The notes beneath the pieces were generated by a model that had not been told where the DNA came from, searched no databases, and worked only from the letters and a program-made list of their open reading frames with translations. From positions 123,532 through 161,901 of the forward strand of contig KQ965801.1 of the NCBI GenBank assembly GCA_001574975.1: 38,370 nucleotides of DNA, written 5' to 3'. The stretch comes from Gonapodya prolifera JEL478 (taxonomy: Eukaryota; Monoblepharomycota; Monoblepharidomycetes; Monoblepharidales; Gonapodyaceae). The first letter of the stretch is position 1, and every line of letters starts with the position of its first letter. Of the stretch, positions 1-9,735 are shown one piece after another. A program made the translations under genes and the position numbers.

Positions 1-124
1 GCCCAGAAAGGGCCTTATTACACACAATAGACGGGGGAAAGAACCCCCCTTTACGCGCCTAATCAATGTGCAAGTGCAGTGGGCCCGACATTAAACTGGA
101 GGTGACTTTAAATGGTCTCTCGAT

Positions 125-1395
125 ATGGACACGTGGAAGATGGACTTCGGCAAGCTTGTCTCCACTCTTGACTCCATCCCAATCTATGGGAAAGTAGTCG
201 CCGCTGTCGTGTGCGGGGCATATCTAAGCCATGGCTTATACTTCTCGGGAGGTAGGAACCCTTACAACAAGCAGCAACTGAAAGGAAAGATTGCCATCGT
301 TACTGGAGGAAACACAGGAATTGGCTACAAGACAGCCATGATGCTCGCCCGTAATGGAGCCGAAGTTGTGCTGGCATGCAGAGACTCTCCCAAGGTACTT
401 GCCTTTTTGACGCAGACTTTTTTGATGTTTGCTAAATGTATGCTTCCAGACCAAACGCGCTGTAGAATCTATCAAACAGGCGTCTGGTAACGCAAAAATT
501 TCGGCAGAAGCACTAGAACTTGACTCGCTTGACAGTGTGCGGCAATTTGCGGTACGATGGAAGGAATCTAAAAGGGCGATCCATTTCTTGATCAACAATG
601 CAGGGATTTTGGTGAGTCCTCAGAATGAAATGCTTTATGAATAGAATTCTTCAGATCACCTCTCCTCCATACAGATGCTCCAAAAGAGAGGCACAACTAG
701 GGACGGTTTTGAAATGCAGTTCGGCGTGAATCATTTAGGTCATTTTTTGCTCACGTGAGTTCACAAATTTCCGACTGTTGCGGTGAAACTGAAAGTGCTT
801 CTCGAACAATTAGAAACCTCTTGATCGACACAATCAAGTCCACTGCCGTTAACGATCCTGTACGCATTGTTAACGTATCAAGTGAAATGTCGGAGCGAGG
901 CGTCATGGATTGGGACGACTTGATGAAATCAGAACCTGGAAAGTACGACCCAATAGAAGTTTAGTAAGTTCTTGATCTACTCCCATCAGCTTCCATTCTG
1001 AATTTAAGGAAACTCGAAAATCTCTCAGCGCACAATCAAAACTCGCAAACGTTCTTTTCATGGTGGAGTTGCAACGCATTTTGACGCAAGAGTGTCCAAA
1101 ATCAGACATTTTGGTGACCTGCCTTCATCCTGGAGCTGTTCGAACAGAACTTGGCCGTCATATACTTGATGGCAGACCTATCGCATCTGCTTTGCTATTC
1201 AGTGTGCTCTATCCACTTTATGTCACGGTCCTAAAGTCGCCGTGGGAGGGTGCCCAGACCACACTTTACTGTGCACTGGCACCGTCGCGGGAACTTATAG
1301 CTGGAGCGTATTATGCGGATTGCGCACCGAAACGCCATCCGCAAGACGTAGCAAGGGACCTCCAAGCTGCAAAGAAGGTAGGTGGTGATAAATGA
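125..1395 (+). CDS. Short-chain dehydrogenase/reductase, retinol-dehydrogenase/WWOX-like
   Basis: Five exons are inferred: 125-394, 450-611, 675-754, 814-963 and 1029-1395. All introns are GT-AG (55-65 nt) and the joined frame gives 342 aa ending in TGA. An N-terminal hydrophobic stretch (about residues 21-40) suggests a membrane anchor. The Rossmann cofactor motif TGGNTGIG lies at about residues 60-67, NNAG at about 140, VNVSS before the active site, and the catalytic YAQSK at about 221-225. The [10 protein letters not shown] stretch is typical of the retinol dehydrogenase/protochlorophyllide-reductase-like branch. The family uses NAD(P)H to oxidise or reduce alcohols and carbonyls; the substrate cannot be read from sequence. 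The ATG at 125 is chosen because it opens the frame of the anchor. The gene looks intact, unlike many genes downstream. Confidence 0.9.
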
Positions 1396-2049
1396 CTGAG
1401 TGCAGTGTCAATTATTTACTGGCTGGACCTGACAGTTGTGGGCTGTATCGAAAGAGCTGACCCACTCAGAACAATTATAAGGAATTTGGTTGCGCAGAAA
1501 CAGATTCTTGATGTCTGATTAAATCTTTTTGGGGATGAGTGTGATCACAGTAGTGTAATGGGCATCGCCTGACGATTATGATGCATTGTGCGGGAACCAA
1601 TGTACTCTATTACATTATGTCCAATCCTTCTGAACAAAACTCAGCTTCACTTTCAGTACAATGCCGAAATATGCTTGCGTCCCATTTAAGGCGAACAATG
1701 GTAGGAGACTGCGCGAAGGTGATCCGAGGTACTGTCAAGTCGAAGCCTCCTTTGCCGAGGAAGGACGTGAAACCGAGATGATGCTCTGTCGGCCTGAAGT
1801 TGCAGAAGCAGGTGCTTTGTTTGTTGCTAGTGCGCTGACTGCCTCTACATTCTGAGAACCAAAAAGGATCTCTGAAAAGGATGGCATTACCCTCTCGCAA
1901 GCGCATATGTAATCAGAACCCTCAGCGTCGCAAGCTGTAGTACATCTGGACCCAAGAACCAAGGCCTGGACCCAGTTTAGGCACTATCCGGCAAAAAAAA
2001 TAATGCGCTTCACAACAAAAGCACGAATGCGACGCAGCATCAGCAAAAA
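1396..2049. other. Intergenic region, nothing recognised
   Basis: This is about 650 bp between two + strand oxidoreductase genes. Short overlapping open frames occur around 1578-1960 on both strands, but none carries a recognisable motif. It presumably holds the 3' end of the dehydrogenase transcript and the promoter of the NmrA-like gene. Confidence 0.5.
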
Positions 2050-3415
2050 ATGGGTGCGCTTCCCGTCGTTCTCGTCATTGGTGCAACCGGGGCAACTGGT
2101 GTCGCCATCATCAAGGGACTAGCTGATCTGTGCGTCAATGCTACCTCTCTTGATACTCCCTCTCTTCATACAAAGTCCGCCACTCCCTGCTCACTCCGCT
2201 CTCTTCCATTACTTCACCCCACCTAGCAACACGTCGCACATCGTCGCACTCGTCTGCCCCTCAACTTCCACCAACACACCCTCTCGTCTCAATACCTTGC
2301 GAGCGCTCGGTGTCGAAATCCGCACGGGGACGACTCACGACTCGCCCGATGCCATTCGCAAGTGGCTCAAGGGTGTCGACGTCGTCGTGACAACAGTCGT
2401 GATGACGGAACTCTTCTCCCAGCGGGAGGTTGTCATGATCGCGAAGGAGGTCGGCGTCAAGCGTTTTGTGCCGAGTGACTTTGGACCCTACTGTCCGCCT
2501 GGTATCATGTTGCTTCAGGATAAGGTGCGGTGCTCCCGGTTAGCAGCTGGTGTGCTGTTTGCATGAACTCGTAAATCCAACCCGTCCTAACTCTGCAAAA
2601 CCTCTTGCAGAAAAACCTCGTCCGCAAGTTCATCGTCGACTCCGGTATCGGCTACACCTTCATCGACACCGACTCATGGTGAGAGCTCCCTTCCCTCTCT
2701 TCCAGCTTCCTGCCGCAGCTTCTTTTTTGCCCCGCAATCCCATCCCAACTCAGGTTACACGTAGTTCTCATGGAAATTGACGGCACGTTTCCTTACGGCA
2801 CTCACGCCTTCCCTCCACCCGATCCGACCACATTCACCGTGGTAGGGTCCGGCAACGTTGCCTACTCTCTGACGCACATCGACGACGCCGGGGCCCTTGT
2901 GGCGCGAATCGTGCTGGACGAACGCACTCTCAACAAAGTTGTGTATTGTATGGGTGAGAGGATAACGCAGAATCAGGCCGGGAAAATTTATGAGGAGGAA
3001 ACAAAAAAGAAGTTAACCTGGACCGCGGTGAGTTCTTAGAACTGGTAGTGGGGGGTCGATGGAATGAGGCGATACGGTGACGAAATCGAGTTTACTGGGT
3101 GGAGGCAAAGGAGCAATTGCAAAGTAAATGACGCCTACAAAATATTCCCTCCCACACCCACAGACTGATGCCGATGCCCTCCTCACCCGGTACACCGCTC
3201 TCCACGCCTCGCTCCCCCTCATCGAGTCCGACCCTCCCATATCAAACGAACTTATCCTGACCGACTATGCCGTGTCGCGGTGGATCCGCGGAGACAACAA
3301 AGCCCCCAGGGGCGCCCTCAAGAGCTGGGAGCTGTACCCGGAGTACAAGTGCGAGGAGTGGCGAGATTGGTTGAGGGAGGCGGTGACGCAGGGGAGTGTG
3401 GTGGGTGCGAGGTGA
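2050..3415 (+). CDS. NmrA-like / isoflavone-reductase-like NAD(P)-binding protein
   Basis: Five exons are inferred: 2050-2129, 2227-2524, 2611-2678, 2754-3027 and 3164-3415, joining in frame to 323 aa with a TGA stop. The first exon encodes the glycine-rich dinucleotide-binding motif IGATGATG right after the start. RFVPSDFGPY is the family's conserved segment after the third strand, and an FIVDSGIGYTFIDT stretch follows. The C-terminal half, including THIDDAGALVARIVLDE, matches the substrate-binding part of NmrA/phenylcoumaran-benzylic-ether-reductase-like proteins. Members are cytosolic NAD(P)H-dependent reductases or redox sensors. The substrate is not predictable here. The gene looks intact. 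Confidence 0.88.
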
Positions 3416-4320
3416 GACGGGTGTGGGTCTTCACCCTGAGATATGAAAAGGGGAAAAGTACAACGGGAATCGGATTTATGCAAAAATAGATCCCTAGCGT
3501 CATCCAAAATGCACAAAACACAATAGACCTCACGGAGCACGTGAAATAACAACGAATCCCGCGCCGGAGCAGCATCCAACACTACATCTGGCTCCCTCGT
3601 GTCTAAAAAGACATCGATACGTGCGGATCGACACGATGTGTCCTTGTGGTATTTGTCAAGAAACCTTGCACAGACTCATCACCTACATCGGACGAACCCA
3701 GGTGCGGATGATGTTCCCAATCGAAATATCGGATGAGTCAATGAACTGGCGGGGATTGTGTAATGATATAGTGGGGTAGTGTCCGGGTACGCCAGACGGG
3801 AGGAGTAGTGAAAGCACTGTCGCGGGAAACTCCGCGAAAAAAAACCAATTAACATCAATACTTTCACAAAAGACTCACCATTAAGATTGCGGAAACGGGG
3901 TCCACGATGACCAAGTCTGGTACAAGGAAGGCCGCCAGAAAAAGCACCCAGCAAGATAAGTGATGTGCAGTGACTCTCCAATACGTCGCCGGTTCATTCC
4001 GGTTGGTCCACCTTACCCAAGGTCGCAGCGCTCAGAGATTGGGATAGAGGCAGTAACTACCAGTTTCACGGTTTGACATTGGCGGTTGCGGGGAACAAGA
4101 TATGGAGCGGATGTTGTTCTAGAACTTGCTGTCAGTGATAACTGGACTCCGAGATATTTATAATCCTGTGCTCTTGCGTTTCTCTTGTTTCGTTAGACTA
4201 GACAGCCTCAAGTTTATGAAAGCTAGGGCCGAGATAGGTCGTGATAATAATGGAAAAGTGCTTCTCCAATGTAAACGGCGAGGGAGACAAAATCTGACAC
4301 TTCGACCTTTTTTGCGCGTT
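3416..4320. other. Long intergenic region, nothing recognised
   Basis: About 900 bp without a supported gene. A minus-strand open frame at 3679-3981 has no recognisable motif. The frame of the downstream MFS gene is open from 4126, but the residues before 4321 do not resemble the family's N terminus, so 4126-4320 is treated as 5' flank. Confidence 0.45.
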
Positions 4321-6361
4321 ATGGATAAACTCTTCCACCTCGGTTTATCCAGAAGTCTAGACTCCTTGAATTGTCCGGAGCAGCCGAATGCCACGAAACC
4401 CGAGAAAGCAGGACTCTTCTGGAGCAACGCGGACACGCTGCCTGTCCAGACGCAGCCCATGTCAAGTGAGACCTTGAAAGTCCCGGTACCTCGTGAGCAG
4501 GGCACTCCTGCGAACCAGCACACGCGCTTTACAAAGACGGAGAAAGCAATGGTATTGGGAATCACTTCTTTGTCTGCACTCATCGCCCTTCTGGAGTCGA
4601 CGATCTACTTGCCCTGTGAGTTCTTTTGGCCTCCACGCCAAGTGAAGAACAGAACCTTGACGTTTTTGAGTTCGCAGGCATTGTGGCCATTCAGGATGAT
4701 CTGCGCACCTCAGATGTCCTTATGAACCTAACCATCACGGTTAATGTGCTGTCGACGGCCTTTGCAGTGAGTTCATCTCCCGGTAACTCAGTAACGCCAT
4801 CTCGCTCTTTCCGCAATTCGGGCACAGCCAGTTGTGTGGGCTACTCTCAGCGACAAATTTGGACGAAAACCCATATACATACTTAGCAGTTTAGTGAGCC
4901 TAATGGCAGCGATGTGAGTGTCACTCGTTTCGGCCCAACAACAGCCCGTCACTCACTCCAATACAAGTGTTTTGATCTTCACCTCCAACATCGGAATGCT
5001 CATCGCGCTTCGTATCGTACAAGGCGCCGGTGCAAACGCATCCATCTCTGTCGGGCCGGGAACAATCGTGGACATTTTTCCAATCACAGAACGAGGCCTC
5101 GCATTTGGCATCTTCAGTCTCGGTCCTATCTTCGGTGGTGTCATAGGCCCCCTCATTGGCGGTGTGATTGCAACCCGCCTTGGGTGGCGACATATCTTCA
5201 CCGCCGTCGCCATTGCCACATCGGTTCTCGTGGTTGCAATAATAGCGTTTATGCCAGAGATGCTGTACCGAAAGTGGGCACAGCAGAAAAAGTCTAAAGC
5301 TGGGGAGAAACCAGTTGACGGTGATGTAAACAAGTCTAAGCCAGTCGCCACAGGAGATTCTGTCATTGCTGGAATGGTGGCCCTTATCAGGACTTTGCGA
5401 TACATGAAGTTTCCCTTCTTTCTTCTGATGATGTTCAAAGGAATGACCTTATATGTAGAGAGCTGGGCTGTCAACCAAGAACCACCATTCCACACTGTAT
5501 AAAGATACAATTCTGATCGACCAGGCTTAGACCCACAAATGCTAGGACTCTTCAACCTTGTATACGCAGCATTCAACGTTGTCAGCTTGATAAGCTCAGG
5601 ACTGATTGCTGACCGTGCCATTACGACATCGCAGCGACGCCACGGTTTCCCGAGGGCGGAGGACCGGCTGTGGCAAACTTTGTGGGCTATGGCAATGTCA
5701 ATTGCCGGGCTGTTGATACTGGGTACGTTTATAGTTATCGGTGAACGCCTTTCGACTTCACAACCCCCTCGCTGTTCAACAGGACGGTGCTATCACTTTG
5801 CGGTGGATTTTAAGGTCCCAGTCATCACAGCATTCCCGCTGCTGGGATTTGGCTTCGTTGCCGCTCTCAACCCTGCAAGTGTCTATCTGGTAGAGTATGT
5901 GACGGCCATGCGATTGAAATCATGATCAGACATTACAACTGCAATGCGCAATGACCAGCATTTTCCCTCGCGAAGCGGCACCTGTTGCCTCAATCTCCAA
6001 TATGTTCCGCAACGCTATCGGCGCCATTGCTCCAGTTGTTGCGCCAGCGTTGGAAGCGACGGGCGGAGTGGGAATGCAATACACGTGAGGGTCCTTCTAG
6101 TGTCGGTTTTGTTTTTTCAATAGCCTCACTATTTTGCATTGCGGAAGGACGTGGGCGCTCCTTATCTTCGTTGCCCTGATTGTCACAGTGTGGGTCATCA
6201 CGTTCGGCTATCAGTCTCGTATGAAATTGCCAGAATGGTCACATGAAGGCTTGTCAATGGATTACAAGGACGAGGAATCGGTGGAATCGGACGCCAACGG
6301 ACTCGGCCAAAACGGCGAACTGTCATCCTCTGCAGATCGTGATGGTTGCAAGGCTGTGTAG
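4321..6361 (+). pseudogene. MFS transporter (DHA1 drug:H+ antiporter type) with one in-frame stop
   Basis: Exons are inferred at 4321-4615, 4678-4766, 4828-4913, 4968-5722, 5783-5894, 5959-6084 and 6148-6361. They sum to 1677 nt, in frame, ending in TAG. The protein shows the hydrophilic N terminus, the FTKTEKAMVLG entry to helix 1, IYLP, the family motif DKFGRKP after helix 2, RIVQGAGANAS in helix 4 and GPLIGGVIATRLGWR in helix 5. A central charged loop and the second six helices follow, ending with a charged cytosolic tail. The one defect is a TAA at 5500-5502, with clear homologous frame on both sides. No GT-AG pair around it gives an intron divisible by three. It is either a recent nonsense allele or an error in the sequence. 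The start could also be the ATG at 4459. Such pumps export small toxic compounds at the plasma membrane. Confidence 0.8.
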
Positions 6362-6832
6362 AATCGCTGATAAATCTATTTGCCTGTCAACGCTTATTGA
6401 CTATTAGCTTCCCGTCAATTTCCGTTCATTCGTGCGCTGATTTGCGTACGCTAAGTCTCGAGTATGGGAATCACGGGAATGAATAATGCTGCTATTTTCC
6501 GAAAAGAGGATAGAGTCGTGGTTAGTGTATGAGACATGTGCAATCAACAGTAACAAGTGATCACCATAGCATCCACAAAATATCACGTAACGGGTAGCAC
6601 TACACGAATGATTGAAGATAAATTTGAAGCACTGCAATAGAATACAGTTGTTGAGCTACACATTTATTGTACGTCCATTGGTTGGATGATTGTAATTGTC
6701 AAACAGATAAATAATGAAACTAGTCCCACACAATTGTTCGTCAATTGCAAGGGCTCTTAGTGTGTCAGCCAGATGAGGGTAAAGGGCTTCATTCATAATG
6801 TGCAATGTCCCCGTGGAACATATGAAGCTATA
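6362..6832. other. AT-rich intergenic region, nothing recognised
   Basis: About 470 bp of AT-rich sequence between the MFS gene and a kinase remnant. I see no gene, repeat or RNA gene in it. Confidence 0.45.
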
Positions 6833-6990
6833 TTACCGAATGTGCTCGAGTTTGATAACAATCTCTTTGAAGGTCGGACGGCCTTCAGGGTTATGAGCTC
6901 AGCAGTGTTTCTCAAACCAGCAACCTTCCAGAGTATTGTGTCTGGTCGCGATGAGTGTCCCGGACCAGGGGTCTACCCATCTCTCCAACA
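6833..6990 (-). pseudogene. C-terminal remnant of a protein kinase domain
   Basis: Read on the minus strand, the frame closing at 6833-6835 (TAA) encodes NPEGRPTFKEIVIKLEHIR. This is the hallmark end of a tyrosine-kinase-like/TKL kinase domain, where the invariant Arg of subdomain XI sits in xxRPTFxxI. The codon just upstream of AHNPEGRP, at 6899-6901, is TGA where the family has Trp in its conserved Cys-Trp pair. Further upstream the match fades within about 100 nt, and no ATP-binding or catalytic loop is found nearby. I read it as a decayed tail fragment. Function is lost or unknowable. Confidence 0.5.
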
Positions 6991-7049
6991 CATCATTCAC
7001 GACACCTCCCTATCAGTATGATACTGACCACATGAATTTTAGTTTTCTT

Positions 7050-8021
7050 GAGCGCAATTCGACGGGTGTGGACCGACTACAATCCAAACTCGAGGAGGCA
7101 AACACGATGTATGTATGCACTTCCACAAACCGACCGTGTCGAGCGGGCGGCGTTACACGCCGGTGCATTAATTTGTGGACCAACTCGAAAAGAATTTCGT
7201 GCATGTGATGGCGCTCAAGGATGACATCAAGTCGTCGTCGGAGGGGTCGAAAGGTGCTGGATTTATCGAAGCCGTACTGGTGCGACCAATGAATTTCGGA
7301 CGTGTCCACTTGCAGTGACCATACCCAACGTACGTCACCAACTGACTGCGATACGGAAAGGAATTCGAGTCGTCAATGAAGCCCAGCTGGCGTCACCTGG
7401 ACCAAAAGCCGGCGCCGGCGCAAAGAGCGACCATTTCCGGGACATCATGACCTCGTTCAGCGGCCGCGCACAGATCCGGTTCGAGAAAATGACAAAGAAA
7501 TTTGAGAGCGCCGAAAAGGCGTTCACGGACCTGTGCGCTTTGTACGGGGAAGATCCAAGACGACTACGACGGAACGACAGAACTGTTGGGCACGGTGTGG
7601 AAGTTCCACCAAGCGTTCGAGAGCGCCAAGGCGGACAACCAAGCGTGGCTGGAGCACTTGAAAGAACTGGAGCGCAAGGAGCGCGAGAAGCAGGAGATGT
7701 AGGAGCGAAAGAGGGCCATGCAGGGGAACTCTCAAGGCAGAATCTGCCGCGCTGGGCAAGGCTGGGCTCTGAATGAACGGGCCTGACGGTGCTATTCATG
7801 ATATCATCAGTGCGATTCAGATGGGCAAGGCGTTCGGAGACAAGGACCACAGAGTGTCGAGGCAGCTCACACGGGGACCGCATTGGAAGTATGTCAGCGC
7901 CAGGTCACAGAAGAGGCGTGCGCAGAGTCCGGTGAAGTTTGGGCAGGGGGTGGTGGATGAAGGGAAGCCTGGGGTGTCGGCAGCGACGTCGGATGGTGCG
8001 TCGAGGTTGGCGGTACCATGA
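7050..8021 (+). pseudogene. Formin (FH2 C-terminal half plus DAD-like tail) remnant
   Basis: Pieces of a formin FH2 domain lie in order. They include FVDQLEKNF followed by ALKDDIKSSSEGSK, then IPNVRHQLTAIRKGI, and then SAEKAFTDLCALYGEDP, the last typical of the post-helical FH2 segment. DGTTELLGTVWKFHQAFESA and a charged coil (WLEHLKELERKEREKQEM) follow. The end, DGAIHDIISAIQMGKAF, resembles the autoregulatory DAD. A good intron (7254-7315) joins the second and third blocks. The gene is broken: TAA at 7169-7171 inside the FH2 homology, a frame change near 7555-7562, and a stop after the coil at about 7700. The N-terminal half (GBD, FH1, early FH2) is absent. Intact formins nucleate actin filaments. 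Confidence 0.65.
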
Positions 8022-8088
8022 GAATTACGTTTTTAGGTTTTGTGGATAATTCTTTGCTTGTGAGTGACAGTTTCTTAGTTATAGCAAA

Positions 8089-9501
8089 GTGCATAAGTTT
8101 ACAAGTGATTTGCTCAGATTCTGGACGTCGGAGCTGATGAAGAAAGCATTTAACGATGTACAGATTTTTCTCAAATGCAAACTTATTTCTATGAAGAACA
8201 ACGTGATTTCCACTCCGAATTACCCTCAATTGACCTTGTTGCATGCTAAGGGGCAGAACGGTCTCGGAGACGTTGCTGTTCTTGACATCAAACGTGAGGC
8301 GTATCAACCGACCCTTCTATTTCCGCATCGAATCAAAGTGCAATCTCGACTTCAACCCCACTGCGATCGCAAGAGCTGTTCAGGGCGGTCACACCGAAGC
8401 TGTGAAGCTTCTCCTCGCATATGGTGCAACCATGACAACCCTCACAAATCGACAAACGCGGTTCGATTTCGAACTCCTGTGCGCGGCAGCACGACCACCT
8501 CACGTTGAGCTGCTTCGGCTTGTTGCGTCCCAGATTGATGATCCCGCGGAATCGACATCGTATAGGTGGTACTCTGTTTATAGAGCCGCTGGAGGAAACA
8601 CCCACGCCGGACACGACATGCTCCTGACCTTGTACGAAGGTCACGCACCATCCTCTGCATTATGCCTGACAGTCTTGAACGCCGCAGCGCAAGGCGGCAA
8701 CTTGGTGTCGTCAATTTGCTCGCAGAAGACAGCAGGACTGTGCCGGGACGGTCAGTACAACTTGTGTACAAGTTTCATTGGGGGATGCCAGCCGAAGCCG
8801 CCGCAGCCAGAGAGTACATGGAGATTCTTGACGCGATCTCAGAAATGAAAGAGGACTGTGAGGGGAGAGACATGTTCTCCCTTGAGATGGCGGCAAAGTT
8901 CGGGCCTACGTATCGTCAAAAGACTGCTGAAGGAACGACCAGACTCCTATGCAATCATCAACCCCTCCATCGCTCAGATCGCTGCAAAACGACGATACGC
9001 TGGACCTTTGAAGTCGCTTCTGGACGCTTGGTGTCCTCCGTGAGTCGTTTTAGATCCAACTAACCTGAGCAAGGCCCTCAGCGCTACTTGCACAACAGGG
9101 TCAATCGACTCTGTTCAACTTCTCTTGGAGCGTGGTGCTGCCATGGAGGCATTCATGTTCACGGACCCAGTGAAGCTGGGGCACATTGACGCCTCGCCTT
9201 CTTCCTCCTGAAATTTGGCGACGGCTCGGAGATCAATACTGCGGCCAAGCGCCTCTTGCCGATTGCGGGGAAGTTTGGTCGTGTGATGGTGCTCAAGAAG
9301 CTTCTGCTACCGCGCGGCATGGGAAAACCATTTGTGGATATTACCTACACGAACAATAATGCTCTCATTTTTGCAATTGAGAGTGGTATAGTAGAGACAG
9401 TTTGTTGAAAGTGAGGCTAAATGTGGACGCTCATGTAGATAGTGCGATGGAAGCAGCGTCAGCACGAGGTGATTATGATGTGGTGAACGTATTGAATATG
9501 T
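8089..9501 (+). pseudogene. Ankyrin-repeat protein, frameshifted
   Basis: Ankyrin-type helices recur across the segment: AIARAVQGGHTEAVKLLLAYG (about 8370-8430), FELLCAAARPPHVELLRLVA, VLNAAAQGGN followed in another frame by VVNLLAEDS, then RIVKRLLKERPDSYAI. After a probable GTGAGT intron near 9038-9079 come SVQLLLERGAAMEA, KRLLPIAGKFGRVMVLKKLL and AMEAASARGDYDVVNVLNM. The repeats are in phase by spacing but need several frame changes (about 8700, 8900, 9200 and 9400). The reading is therefore a decayed gene or one with unresolved very short introns. No other domain is seen. Ankyrin stacks bind protein partners; no specific role can be inferred. Confidence 0.6.
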
Positions 9502-9735
9502 AATCGTGCCAAAATGGCACAGCAAAGAATGGAAGAGGTGGAAAGCACTCCGGTCCCCAAGTTGGCTTGTCCCCTTGCACTGATCTGCACCGAGGGGTTG
9601 ATGTTTTCAAATTGGAGAGACTTTTCAACCATGTATCGTCTTCTGCATGGAAAATAGCATCAGAGTTCACTCACCACAGTAACATCAGCACCACTCGTGC
9701 AAGCCTTTCCTCTCCAGCGTCCCCCAGCACGGACG

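Noticed and set aside
5497-5530. A 34-nt intron removing the TAA in the MFS gene
   Set aside because: GTATAA...CTTAG is possible, but its removal shifts the frame and the downstream MFS homology is in the same frame as the upstream part.
7013-7309. Minus-strand open frame as extension of the kinase remnant
   Set aside because: It has no kinase motifs and lies opposite recognisable formin FH2 sequence.
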